Source of the DNA: Candidatus Pelagibacterales bacterium
Lineage (GTDB): Bacteria > Pseudomonadota > Alphaproteobacteria > TMED109
Direction of reading: 5' to 3'
Length of the DNA: 13,986 bases
NCBI GenBank assembly: GCA_002732015.1
Contig: PCCU01000033.1
Location: 28,114 to 42,099 of the forward strand
The position numbers and the translations under genes were made by a program. Under the pieces are notes generated by a model, which was not told the DNA's origin, made no database searches, and saw only the letters and a program-made list of their open reading frames with translations. Shown piece after piece: positions 1 through 7,730 of the stretch (within the stretch, counting starts at the first letter, position 1; each line of letters begins with the position of its first letter).

Positions 1-1161
1 GTTGGAAAGCCTTTTGGTCAAGGGTTTATTGATGCTATAAAATATATTAATAAAAATGGAGGTATTAAAGGAAATAAAATAAAGGTAGATACCGTTGATT
101 ATAGTTACAAAGCACCAAGAGCAGTAGCTACTTACAAAAGATGGAAGTCAAGGTTGAAAGTAATAGCTGTTATAGGATGGGGAACAGCCGATACAGAAGC
201 CTTAATGGGAACTATAGCTAGAGACAAAGTTCCTTTTTATTCAGGATCATATGCTGGTCAATTAACAGATCCAACGGGTAAAGCCCCTAACTCTTTTAAA
301 GCAGCACCTTATAATTTCTTTTATGGACCTTCTTACTCTGATGCATGTAGAGGCCTTTTGACATGGGCTTTAAAAGACTGGAAAACTAAAAACTTAGATT
401 TTAAGCCAAAGTTTGTTCATATGGGAGATAACCACCCTTATCCAAATGCCCCTAAAAAGGCATGTCAAGAATATGCTGAAGAGTTAGGTTTTGAAGTTCT
501 TTCTGTAATTAATTACACTTTAGCTCCAGGCGACTTTACTGCACAATGCCTTACTTTGAAACAAGTAGAGGCAAACTATGCTTACTTAGCTAATTCTTCA
601 AATTCTACTACTTCGCTTCTTAAGGCTTGTAACACTGTAGGAGTTGAAACACAGTTTATGACTAATGTCTGGGGAGTAGATGAGCCAGTTATTAAGGCAT
701 CTGGAAAAGCAGCTGATGGAATAGTTTTTGTAGTAAGAACTAACTCTGTTTGGGGAGATAACAATAAAGGTATGGAACTAGTTAAAAAAGTATCAGAGTT
801 TTCTGGAGCAAAAAATTCATATAAATCAGTCCATTATATTTCTGCTATATGTACCATGTTTTATATAGCTGAGGCTATGGAACAGGCAATGTTTGACGAT
901 GACTTTAATGGAAAAGGAATTAGAAATGCTATGTATAAAAAGGAAAATTGGGTTCCAAAAGGACTTGAGGATGTTTGTTTACCTTCAACTTGGAAAGAAG
1001 ATGATCATAGAGGTTTAATGGAAGTTCCTATTTACAAAGTTAAAGTTAATGGAACTACAGAAAAACTTAATATTAACGAATTAATGAGCAAGAAAATTAT
1101 TCAACTAGTAAAAGTAGATCAAATTACACTGCCTAGAAGACAGGAGTGGAGAGGCTATTAA
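1..1161 (+). CDS. ABC transporter periplasmic substrate-binding protein, branched-chain amino acid (LivK) type, 5' end missing
   Basis: This is the periplasmic receptor of a Liv/HAAT-type ABC importer. The reading frame is open from base 1, so the TTG at 154 is internal and the true start with its signal peptide lies upstream of the window. 386 codons are visible; the family is usually about 400 residues. The first visible residues (VGKPFGQGFIDAIKYINKNG) match the N-terminal lobe of type I periplasmic binding proteins, where a ligand contact loop precedes a helix. The C-terminus (LPRRQEWRGY) and the TWKEDDHRG segment resemble binding proteins that I recall next to PaaK-like ligases in alphaproteobacteria. 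Six cysteines (visible codons 116, 155, 183, 210, 284, 326) are many for a periplasmic protein. livF follows after 15 bases; LivH, LivM and LivG are presumably upstream. The ligand is unknown: an aromatic or other carboxylic acid is as plausible as an amino acid. Confidence 0.88.
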   Translation, partial: VGKPFGQGFIDAIKYINKNGGIKGNKIKVDTVDYSYKAPRAVATYKRWKSRLKVIAVIGWGTADTEALMGTIARDKVPFYSGSYAGQLTDPTGKAPNSFKAAPYNFFYGPSYSDACRGLLTWALKDWKTKNLDFKPKFVHMGDNHPYPNAPKKACQEYAEELGFEVLSVINYTLAPGDFTAQCLTLKQVEANYAYLANSSNSTTSLLKACNTVGVETQFMTNVWGVDEPVIKASGKAADGIVFVVRTNSVWGDNNKGMELVKKVSEFSGAKNSYKSVHYISAICTMFYIAEAMEQAMFDDDFNGKGIRNAMYKKENWVPKGLEDVCLPSTWKEDDHRGLMEVPIYKVKVNGTTEKLNINELMSKKIIQLVKVDQITLPRRQEWRGY

Positions 1162-1176
1162 AATTAATTTTTCTAA

Positions 1177-1962
1177 ATGTTAGAGTTAAAAAATATAGAG
1201 GTAGTTTACAACGAAGTAGTATTAGTTATCAAAGGTCTAAGCCTTGAAGTAAAAGAAGGTGAAATAGTATCTTTGTTGGGAGCTAATGGTGCAGGGAAAT
1301 CTACAACCTTAAAAGCTATATCTGGGTTATTAAAAAATGAAGATGGGGAAGTTACTAGAGGAAATATTCATTTTTTAGATAATGATATAACCAACTCTAA
1401 TCCATCAGACATAGTTAAAAATGGGCTATTCCAGGTTATGGAAGGTAGAAGATGCATAGCTGATATGACGGTACAAGAAAATCTTAAATTAGGAGCGCAT
1501 ACCAGAAGGGATAGAAAAAATATTAATCATGATATAGAAAAAGTTTTGAATTATTTTCCAAGGCTTAAAGAAAGAAATGGTTTGTCTGGATATTTATCTG
1601 GAGGAGAACAACAAATGTTAGCTATCGGAAGAGCCTTGATGGCCAAACCAAAGATCATTCTTATGGATGAACCATCTATGGGGCTATCTCCATTATTAGT
1701 TAAGGAAGTTTTTTCCATTATAAAAAAACTTAACTTAGATTTAGGGATAACTATTCTGCTTGTAGAACAAAATGCGAGGCTGGCACTAAATGTTTCTAGT
1801 AGAGCCTACATCATGGAAAATGGAAAAATTGTCTTAGAAGGTTTATCTAATGATCTTTCTAACAATGAAGATGTAAAAGAGTTCTATTTAGGAGGTGGTA
1901 AAGGAGAAAGAAAGTCTTTCAAAAACCTTAAATCATACAAGAGGAGAAAGCGTTGGTTGTAA
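1177..1962 (+). CDS. livF: ABC transporter ATP-binding protein, LivF type
   Basis: This is the cytoplasmic ATPase subunit that powers the Liv-type importer whose binding protein precedes it. In its 261 residues: Walker A GANGAGKS at 35-42, Q-loop Gln87, signature LSGGEQQ at 140-146, Walker B ILMDEPS at 162-167 region, and the LVEQN segment (E197-N199) that LivF proteins carry where other ABC ATPases have the switch histidine. LivF is normally about 235-240 residues. The extra C-terminal tail (about 240-261, KSFKNLKSYKRRKRWL) is strongly basic and aromatic; I recall similar tails on LivF copies beside PaaK-like ligases. The ATG at 1177 has no clear Shine-Dalgarno and may rely on coupling with the gene 15 bases upstream. 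The last 10 bases overlap the next gene. The assignment to LivF rather than LivG rests on length and on the EQN motif. Confidence 0.92.
   Translation: MLELKNIEVVYNEVVLVIKGLSLEVKEGEIVSLLGANGAGKSTTLKAISGLLKNEDGEVTRGNIHFLDNDITNSNPSDIVKNGLFQVMEGRRCIADMTVQENLKLGAHTRRDRKNINHDIEKVLNYFPRLKERNGLSGYLSGGEQQMLAIGRALMAKPKIILMDEPSMGLSPLLVKEVFSIIKKLNLDLGITILLVEQNARLALNVSSRAYIMENGKIVLEGLSNDLSNNEDVKEFYLGGGKGERKSFKNLKSYKRRKRWL
1941..1946 (+). promoter_or_regulatory. Shine-Dalgarno site supporting a TTG start
   Basis: GAGGAG lies 6 bases before the TTG at 1953, inside the 3' end of livF. It is one of the best ribosome binding sites in the window. It supports TTG as the start of the PaaK-like gene, which has no nearby in-frame ATG or GTG giving a sensible N-terminus. 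Confidence 0.7.
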
Positions 1963-3224
1963 AAGCACCCATTTCAGATAAATTTTTTTTTGATAAAAAC
2001 GAAACCTTAGATAGAGAAATAAGAGAAAAAGTACTTTTTAAAAACTTTGGTAAAAGACTTAAAAAGATTACAAGCTTGTCTAGAGGGTGGGATAAGATTT
2101 TTAGGGGTATTGATTTATTTGAAATTAAAGAAAGAGATGACTTGCAGGCACTCCCTGTAACAAAGAAGTCTTCTTTTCCAGATTTGCAAAAAAATGCTTT
2201 CCCTTATGGAGGTCTAAATACAAAACCTCATACCCAGTTTTCATCTATGTTTGCTTCACCAGGTCCAATTTATGAACCAGGTAATAAAGGTGATTTTTGG
2301 AATATATCTAGAAGTTTGCATGCAGCTGGTTTGAGAGAAAAAGATATTGCGTATAATACTTTTTCATACCATCTAGGGCCGGCAGGAATAATGATGCACC
2401 AAGCCTGCAACAGTATTGGTTGCACAGTTATACCTGGAGGTGTTGGAAATACAGAACTGCAATTAGAAACTATAAGTAATCTTAAGCCTTCTTTTTATTT
2501 AGGAACACCATCATTTCTTAAAATTTTATTAGAAAAAGCAAAAAACAACAAATTAGATATATCCTTTCTCAAAAAAGGATTAGTTGGAGCCGAGCCTTTT
2601 CCTACAGCATTAAGAAAAAAAATTTCTGAAGAAGGAGTTAATGTTCTTCAGATGTATGGAATTGCAGAGGTAGGTTGTATAGCTTATGAAACAATGGACC
2701 AAAGCAATAATTTAGTTGATGGAATGTTAATAGAAGAAGATGTAATTTTAGAAATAGTTAGACCAGGAACATCCAGAAGCCTTCCTCCAGGTGAGGTGGG
2801 GGAAATAGTTGTTACAAAAATTAACTCAGATTACCCTATGATAAGGTTAGGAACAGGAGATTTATCAAAAATTTTAGTAGACCTTAGTCCCTGCGGAAGG
2901 ACAAATTTTAGAATACAAGGATGGATGGGAAGAGCTGAACAATCAACTAAATTTAAAGGAATATTCATCACACCTACTCAAGTTAACAAAGTACTTGATA
3001 GTTTTAAAGATATTTCTAAAGTAAAACTTATTATCAATACAAAGGACTTTTTAGATAATGGAGAACTTTTATGTGAGACAGATAGTAAAGATTTAGAACT
3101 ACAAAATAAAATTAAAGATTTTTTCAAAAACAATTTTAAGCTTAATGTTAATATTTCATTAGTAAAGAGAGGTGAGATATTAAATGATGGATTAGTAATA
3201 GATGATAAAAGAGAGTTAGATTAA
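1953..3224 (+). CDS. Phenylacetate-CoA ligase-like (PaaK-family) adenylate-forming enzyme
   Basis: This is an ANL-superfamily enzyme expected to form an acyl-adenylate and then an acyl-CoA from a carboxylic acid. Its 423 residues are close to PaaK (about 435). Visible motifs: YGIAEVG at 235-241 (the YGxTE motif), TGD at 301-303, and GRAEQSTKFKG at 326-336, which matches the hinge motif before the C-terminal domain and carries a lysine. The Ser/Thr/Gly-rich phosphate loop (SSGTTG in PaaK) is replaced by FASPGPIYEPG at 100-110. The start is a TTG with a good Shine-Dalgarno and overlaps livF by 10 bases, so the two are probably translationally coupled. Being next to a solute importer suggests it traps the imported acid as a CoA thioester. 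The substrate is unknown, and no other phenylacetate catabolic gene is in view. The altered loop leaves open a changed or lost adenylation activity. Confidence 0.82.
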   Translation: MVVKAPISDKFFFDKNETLDREIREKVLFKNFGKRLKKITSLSRGWDKIFRGIDLFEIKERDDLQALPVTKKSSFPDLQKNAFPYGGLNTKPHTQFSSMFASPGPIYEPGNKGDFWNISRSLHAAGLREKDIAYNTFSYHLGPAGIMMHQACNSIGCTVIPGGVGNTELQLETISNLKPSFYLGTPSFLKILLEKAKNNKLDISFLKKGLVGAEPFPTALRKKISEEGVNVLQMYGIAEVGCIAYETMDQSNNLVDGMLIEEDVILEIVRPGTSRSLPPGEVGEIVVTKINSDYPMIRLGTGDLSKILVDLSPCGRTNFRIQGWMGRAEQSTKFKGIFITPTQVNKVLDSFKDISKVKLIINTKDFLDNGELLCETDSKDLELQNKIKDFFKNNFKLNVNISLVKRGEILNDGLVIDDKRELD

Positions 3225-3233
3225 ATTTTTTTG

Positions 3234-3827
3234 ATGAGCAAAAAATATTTATTAAAAGTGAAAAATCTAAGCTGTGAAAGAAATTATAAGATAATATTTA
3301 AAAAATTATCATTTATACTTTTCCCTGGAAATATTATTTTGGTAGATGGAGAAAATGGTGCTGGAAAAACTTCACTTTTATTATGTGTTGCTGATGTTTT
3401 AGATTATACCGGTAATATATTAGTTAAAAATGGTATAGATAATTTAGGGTATGTAGGTCATAAGAATGCACTTTTTGAAAATGAAACTATATTTGATTTT
3501 TTTGCTTTTTGGAAAAATATTTACAACTATACTAAAAACTATCAGGATGTTTTAGAATATTTTAATTTAATCGACTTTATAGAAACCCCAATTAGTCTCC
3601 TGTCCTTTGGACAAAAAAAAAAACTATCTTTTGCGAGATTGATTATGATGAACAGTAAAATTTGGTTGTTAGATGAGCCGATATCAGGGTTAGATGAAAA
3701 AACAAAACAAATAATATTAAAAATTATAAAGAAACATCTTTCTCAAGGAGGAGGAGTGTTAGCAACTTCACATCAAAATTTGAATTATTTTGATATAAAT
3801 AAAACTACAAGAGTGAAAATTGATTAA
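3234..3827 (+). CDS. ccmA: Cytochrome c maturation ATP-binding protein CcmA
   Basis: CcmA is the cytoplasmic ATPase of the CcmABCD complex, which hydrolyses ATP to release heme-loaded CcmE from CcmC in system I cytochrome c biogenesis. In its 197 residues: Walker A GENGAGKT at 39-46, signature LSFGQ at 123-127, Walker B IWLLDEP at 143-149, D-loop SGLD at 151-154, and switch His180. The compact size is typical of CcmA, and ccmB follows directly. I chose the ATG at 3234 over the TTG immediately before it; neither has a strong Shine-Dalgarno. It starts 9 bases after the PaaK-like gene and overlaps ccmB by 8 bases. An 11-base A run at 3613-3623 encodes the Gln-Lys-Lys-Lys right at the signature motif and is a candidate slippage site. 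Confidence 0.95.
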   Translation: MSKKYLLKVKNLSCERNYKIIFKKLSFILFPGNIILVDGENGAGKTSLLLCVADVLDYTGNILVKNGIDNLGYVGHKNALFENETIFDFFAFWKNIYNYTKNYQDVLEYFNLIDFIETPISLLSFGQKKKLSFARLIMMNSKIWLLDEPISGLDEKTKQIILKIIKKHLSQGGGVLATSHQNLNYFDINKTTRVKID

Positions 3828-4482
3828 ATTATTTTTCTTATTTTTACTAAAAGAGTTTAAGGCTTATATGCTTTACTCAAATAAATCTTGGTTTGCGGTA
3901 TCTTTTTTTTTATTATGTATGCTGATTTTTCCTTTATCATTAGGTAGCTCAGAAGGCTTATTAAAAAAAACTGCAGTTTCTTCAATATGGATTTGTGTAT
4001 TATTTGCCAATTTAATCTCATTAGAAAGCCTTTTCAAAGATGATTATCAGAGCGGTATATTGCTTCAATATAAAATTAATAAAATACCCTTTTCAATAAT
4101 AGTAGCTACCAAACTTATAAGTCACTGGACCTTTACGGGATTTCCTATAATTTTTTTGTCCCCCATTTTTTTAGTTTTTCTAAGTGGATCTTTTAATGAT
4201 ATTTTTGGATTATTTTTTTCTTTATTATTTGGAACTCCCTTATTTAGTCTCATAGGTATGCCAATAGCTGCATTAACTTTAGGAGCCTCTACTAGAGGTC
4301 CTCTATTAATTTTTTTATCGATTCCCTTTTTCCTGCCTATAATTATTTTTGGCGTACTATCAGTCGGTAGCTTTAATTCTGGCACTTATTCTGAATATTA
4401 TTTACTATGTGCTATTCTTAGTATTAGTATAGTAATTTTACCCTATATAACTATAAAGATACTTCAAGAGAGTTTAAAATAG
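3820..4482 (+). CDS. ccmB: Heme exporter/cytochrome c maturation membrane protein CcmB
   Basis: CcmB is the membrane partner of the CcmA ATPase in the CcmABCD complex. The 220 residues form about six hydrophobic segments and equal the length of E. coli CcmB. Family segments are recognisable: FPLSLG near residue 37, LESLFKDDYQSG near 68-79, SHWTFTGFPIIFLSP near 99-113, and the LLFGTP segment with the following GxPxAALTLG. The TTG at 3820 is chosen as start because it gives the family length and keeps the expected N-terminus (LLKEFKAYM). The first downstream ATG, at 3868, would remove conserved residues. The frame overlaps ccmA by 8 bases and ends 1 base before ccmC, consistent with translational coupling. 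Confidence 0.94.
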   Translation: MIKLFFLFLLKEFKAYMLYSNKSWFAVSFFLLCMLIFPLSLGSSEGLLKKTAVSSIWICVLFANLISLESLFKDDYQSGILLQYKINKIPFSIIVATKLISHWTFTGFPIIFLSPIFLVFLSGSFNDIFGLFFSLLFGTPLFSLIGMPIAALTLGASTRGPLLIFLSIPFFLPIIIFGVLSVGSFNSGTYSEYYLLCAILSISIVILPYITIKILQESLK

Positions 4483-4483
4483 T

Positions 4484-5212
4484 ATGTTAAGATATTTACA
4501 CAAATATGCAAATCCAGTGAGATTTCTAAGTATAGCTAGGCCTATGAGAAAGGCTATGGGGTTACTTTCTTTGTTTATAATTTTAGTTGGCTTAGTATTT
4601 GCCTTATTTTTTTCACCACCAGATTACCAGCAGAAAGAAACGGTCAGAATAATGTATATACACGTTCCAGCTGCATGGATGAGTTTAATGATTTATGCAT
4701 TTATTTCTTTTAGTAGTATTGTATTTTTGGTCTGGAAGTTTCCACTTTTTTTAATATTAGCTAAAGAGTCAGTTACTGTAGGAGTAATTTTTACATTCTC
4801 AGCACTTTTTACGGGTTCTTTGTGGGGAAAGCCTACTTGGGGAACGTATTGGGTTTGGGATGCTAGGTTAACCTCCTTCTTAATATTGTTTTTTATTTAT
4901 TTAGGCTTAAAACTAATTAAGGAGTCATTTTCGCATTCTTCAAAAGGTGACTACGCCTTTGCATATTTAGCTTTAATAGGAGGTTTCAATTTGCCAATAA
5001 TTAAGTTCTCCGTTGATTGGTGGAATACTCTTCATCAGCCGGCAAGCATAATAAGAACAGGTGGAGTATCTATTAGTAATGAGATGTTAATACCTCTTTT
5101 TTTGATGGCAACAGGTTTCTTATTTCTTTTTATTTATATATTATTAGTTTCAGTAGAAATAAATCTAAAAAAAAGAAAAATGGGCTATTCTAAGGATAAA
5201 ATAATTAATTAA
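4484..5212 (+). CDS. ccmC: Heme-handling protein CcmC (WWD family)
   Basis: CcmC is the inner-membrane protein that presents heme on its periplasmic face and promotes its covalent attachment to CcmE. In its 242 residues (E. coli 245), the tryptophan-rich WWD motif WGKPTWGTYWVWDARLTS sits at 114-131. The two expected heme-ligand histidines are present: H60 in YIHVPAAWM and H184 in WWNTLHQPAS. About six membrane segments are visible, and the C-terminus is lysine-rich and cytoplasmic. It starts 1 base after ccmB, and its stop is followed within 1 base by ccmD. All features expected for function are intact. Confidence 0.97.
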   Translation: MLRYLHKYANPVRFLSIARPMRKAMGLLSLFIILVGLVFALFFSPPDYQQKETVRIMYIHVPAAWMSLMIYAFISFSSIVFLVWKFPLFLILAKESVTVGVIFTFSALFTGSLWGKPTWGTYWVWDARLTSFLILFFIYLGLKLIKESFSHSSKGDYAFAYLALIGGFNLPIIKFSVDWWNTLHQPASIIRTGGVSISNEMLIPLFLMATGFLFLFIYILLVSVEINLKKRKMGYSKDKIIN

Positions 5213-5213
5213 A

Positions 5214-5366
5214 ATGACAGAAGAAATATTAAAATTTATTAGTATGGGTGGACATAGTTTTTATATATGGACAGCATATTTTATTCCATTAACATTAATT
5301 TTTTCTTTAGTAATCACACTAAGAAGTAAATTAAAAAGAATTAAAAAAAATGAAACTGAAGTATAA
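5214..5366 (+). CDS. ccmD: Small heme-complex membrane protein CcmD
   Basis: This very short gene encodes 50 residues, beginning MTEEILKFISMGGHSFYIWT. CcmD is a single-span membrane protein of the CcmABCD complex, needed to release heme-loaded CcmE. Evidence: the family signature (a MGG-x-x-x-Y-I/V-W-x-AY pattern, here at residues 11-22), a single hydrophobic span at about 17-36, a basic cytoplasmic tail (RSKLKRIKKN), and its exact place between ccmC and ccmE. The ATG lies 1 base after the ccmC stop, and the last 17 bases overlap the start of ccmE, suggesting coupling. It is shorter than E. coli CcmD (69) but within the family range. Confidence 0.92.
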   Translation: MTEEILKFISMGGHSFYIWTAYFIPLTLIFSLVITLRSKLKRIKKNETEV

Positions 5367-5769
5367 AAGATTTAATTTTTTAATAATTTTTATACTTGCA
5401 ATAGCAAGTACAATTTTTTTTGTTTTAAAAGCGCTAGAGGAGAAGATAGTCTTCTTTTATTCTCCTACAGAAATTCTAAATAAAGATGTTAAATTAAATG
5501 ATACCATTAGAGTTGGAGGCTTAGTTGTAGATAACAGTATAGTTTATGATAATGGTGGACTAGAGGTTTTTTTTGCTATTACTGACGAAAAAAACTCACT
5601 TAATATTTCCTATAAAGGTATATTGCCTGACCTATTTAGAGAGGGACAAGGTATAGTAGCAGAAGGTAATATTGATACAGCAAAAAATATTTTCTTAGCT
5701 CAAAAGGTTTTAGCAAAACATGATGAAAATTATATGCCACCAGAAATAGAAAAGATGATAAGGAATTAA
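5350..5769 (+). CDS. ccmE: Heme chaperone CcmE
   Basis: CcmE is the periplasmic, membrane-anchored heme chaperone. It binds heme covalently through a histidine and passes it to the CcmF/CcmH ligase. In 139 residues there is one N-terminal membrane anchor (about 9-27), a six-stranded OB-fold-like beta domain (about 34-122), and the motif LAKHDENYMPPE. H124 is the covalent heme-binding residue and Y128 the heme-iron ligand, equivalent to E. coli H130 and Y134. The HxxxY form is the classical type rather than the CxxxY variant. It overlaps ccmD by 17 bases and ends 1 base before ccmF. Confidence 0.97.
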   Translation: MKLKYKRFNFLIIFILAIASTIFFVLKALEEKIVFFYSPTEILNKDVKLNDTIRVGGLVVDNSIVYDNGGLEVFFAITDEKNSLNISYKGILPDLFREGQGIVAEGNIDTAKNIFLAQKVLAKHDENYMPPEIEKMIRN

Positions 5770-5770
5770 A

Positions 5771-7720
5771 ATGTTGCCTGAGCTGGGACATATTTTTTTA
5801 ATTATTTCTTTTTTACTTTTTGTATTACAATTAGTAGTTTCAGTAGAATTTCAATCATTAAATTTAAAATATTCTTTTTTCGATGTTGTTAGGAGGCTAT
5901 CTTTTTTTTCATATATTCTAATAGTTTTTTCTTTTTCAATTCTGATAATAAATTATATATATTCAGATTTCAGCGTATTAAATGTTTATAATAATACACA
6001 CACAAATAAACCACTAATTTACAAAATCACTGGAACTTGGGGAAACCATGAAGGTTCGCTTTTAATGTGGTTATCAATCTTATCCTTATACGGATTAACT
6101 TTTTTATTTTTTATAAAAAATTTACCTAAAAACTTTGCTTTCAAAATTATGATTACATTAGCTTTAGTAAATTTAGGGTTTATTGGTTTTACAATATTTA
6201 CCTCAAACCCTTTTATAAGAACTTTTCCTGTTCCCAGCGAAGGTCTAGGTTTAAACCCTGTACTTCAGGACCCTGGCTTAGCTTTTCATCCGCCGTTATT
6301 ATATCTCGGTTATGTTGGTTTAACTATTCCTTTTTCTTTTTCAATAGCTGCGCTACTACAAGGAGAAGTTACTAGAGAATGGGCAAAATGGGTAAAGCCA
6401 TGGATTTTATTATCTTGGATATTTTTAACTTTGGGAATAACCCTAGGTTCATGGTGGGCATACTATGAATTAGGTTGGGGAGGTTGGTGGTTTTGGGATC
6501 CTGTTGAAAATGTATCCTTATTACCATGGCTTCTTACAACTGCCTTATTGCATTCAGTAAAAGTAACAGAAAAAAGAGATGGTTTAAAAAGCTGGACTAT
6601 TCTTTTATCTATACTTGCCTTTTCATTAACCCTATTAGGAACTTTTATTGTTAGGTCTGGGTTGCTAACCTCTGTGCACGCCTTTGCATCTGATCCTGCA
6701 AGAGGAATTTTTATTTTGATTTTTTTAGTTATAGTAACTGCAGGGTCTTTGTTTTTATATGCTTTAAAGCTAGAAAAAATAGAGAATAAGAAAAGTATGT
6801 ATTTAGTTTCAAGAGAGGGAGGTTTGTTATTAAATAACATCTTCCTATGTGCTTCTGCCGCCACTATTCTATTAGGAACTATTTGGCCTCTAATTATTGA
6901 GATAATTACAGGGCAAGATATTTCAGTTGGGGCACCTTATTTCAAAATAGTTTTTCTTCCCCTTATTTTTCCAGCTATATTTTTAAGTGGTATAAGCATT
7001 AATCTAAGCTGGAAAACAGCTAATTTAGATTATCTCTATTCAAGATTCTGGCAGCTGATGGTAGTTTTTATATTTCTAGTTTCTATTTATTATTTGATTT
7101 ATGAGGTGCCGTTACTAATTTTGTTAGGCGTATCTTCTGCAATTTGGGTGTTATTATCAGTAATAGGAGATTTTTTAAATAAATTATCTGATAAGTCTAA
7201 AAGCTATAAAATAAATTTGTATAAGGTAAAAAAAATTAGATTATCGATTTATGGCATGTACTTAGCTCATTTAGGTGTAGCAGTATTTATTTTAGGGGTT
7301 TCTTTATCAGAAGGCATGAAAACTTACTATCAGGGAGTAGAAAGTTTAAATAATAAAATTAAAGTAAATAATTTTACTATATTATTCTCTAAATTAGAAA
7401 AAATTAAAAAAGAAAACTGGATTTCAGAAACAGGAACTTTTTTAGTAAAAACAAATAATGATGAATTTAAGATGAATGCTGAAAGAAGAATTTATTTAGA
7501 TACGGGGATGCCTTCTACAGAGGCAGCTATTAAAAGAAACTTTTTTAGTCATTTATATATTGTAATGGGTCAAGAACAGCCAGCAGGATCAGGAAATAGA
7601 ATAATTAGAGTTTATCATAACCCGCATATAGTATTAATTTGGATGGGAGCAATTATTATGGCTTTTGGAGGAGTAGTTTCTTTGCTAGATTATAGAAAAA
7701 GTATTTTTAAAAAATCATAA
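5771..7720 (+). CDS. ccmF: Cytochrome c heme lyase subunit CcmF
   Basis: CcmF is the large integral membrane component of the holocytochrome c synthetase. It takes heme from CcmE and attaches it to CxxCH motifs with CcmH. Its 649 residues (E. coli 647) include many membrane spans. The WWD domain covers about 235-252 (GWGGWWFWDPVENVSLLPW). Expected histidines are present: H173 (FHPPLLY), H261 (LLHS), H303 (SVHAFASDP) and H500 (YLAHLGVAVF). These correspond to the WWD heme ligands and the transmembrane heme b ligands known for the family. A large periplasmic domain at about 515-615 precedes the last membrane span. AGGAA at 5761-5765, 5 bases before the ATG, is a good ribosome binding site. The gene is intact. 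Confidence 0.97.
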   Translation: MLPELGHIFLIISFLLFVLQLVVSVEFQSLNLKYSFFDVVRRLSFFSYILIVFSFSILIINYIYSDFSVLNVYNNTHTNKPLIYKITGTWGNHEGSLLMWLSILSLYGLTFLFFIKNLPKNFAFKIMITLALVNLGFIGFTIFTSNPFIRTFPVPSEGLGLNPVLQDPGLAFHPPLLYLGYVGLTIPFSFSIAALLQGEVTREWAKWVKPWILLSWIFLTLGITLGSWWAYYELGWGGWWFWDPVENVSLLPWLLTTALLHSVKVTEKRDGLKSWTILLSILAFSLTLLGTFIVRSGLLTSVHAFASDPARGIFILIFLVIVTAGSLFLYALKLEKIENKKSMYLVSREGGLLLNNIFLCASAATILLGTIWPLIIEIITGQDISVGAPYFKIVFLPLIFPAIFLSGISINLSWKTANLDYLYSRFWQLMVVFIFLVSIYYLIYEVPLLILLGVSSAIWVLLSVIGDFLNKLSDKSKSYKINLYKVKKIRLSIYGMYLAHLGVAVFILGVSLSEGMKTYYQGVESLNNKIKVNNFTILFSKLEKIKKENWISETGTFLVKTNNDEFKMNAERRIYLDTGMPSTEAAIKRNFFSHLYIVMGQEQPAGSGNRIIRVYHNPHIVLIWMGAIIMAFGGVVSLLDYRKSIFKKS

Positions 7721-7730
7721 ATTTTCCATT

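Noticed and set aside
154..156. TTG as a possible start of the binding protein
   Set aside because: The frame is open back to base 1 and the upstream residues match the N-terminal lobe of the family, so the start is outside the window.
582..764. Minus-strand open frame inside the binding protein gene
   Set aside because: It is a shadow of a well-supported + strand gene and shows no recognisable domain.
3231..3233. TTG as an alternative ccmA start
   Set aside because: It adds one residue directly before an ATG with no better ribosome binding site; the ATG at 3234 is preferred.
6463..6864. 133-codon minus-strand open frame opposite ccmF
   Set aside because: It lies opposite the WWD and neighbouring conserved regions of ccmF and has no recognisable motif or context.
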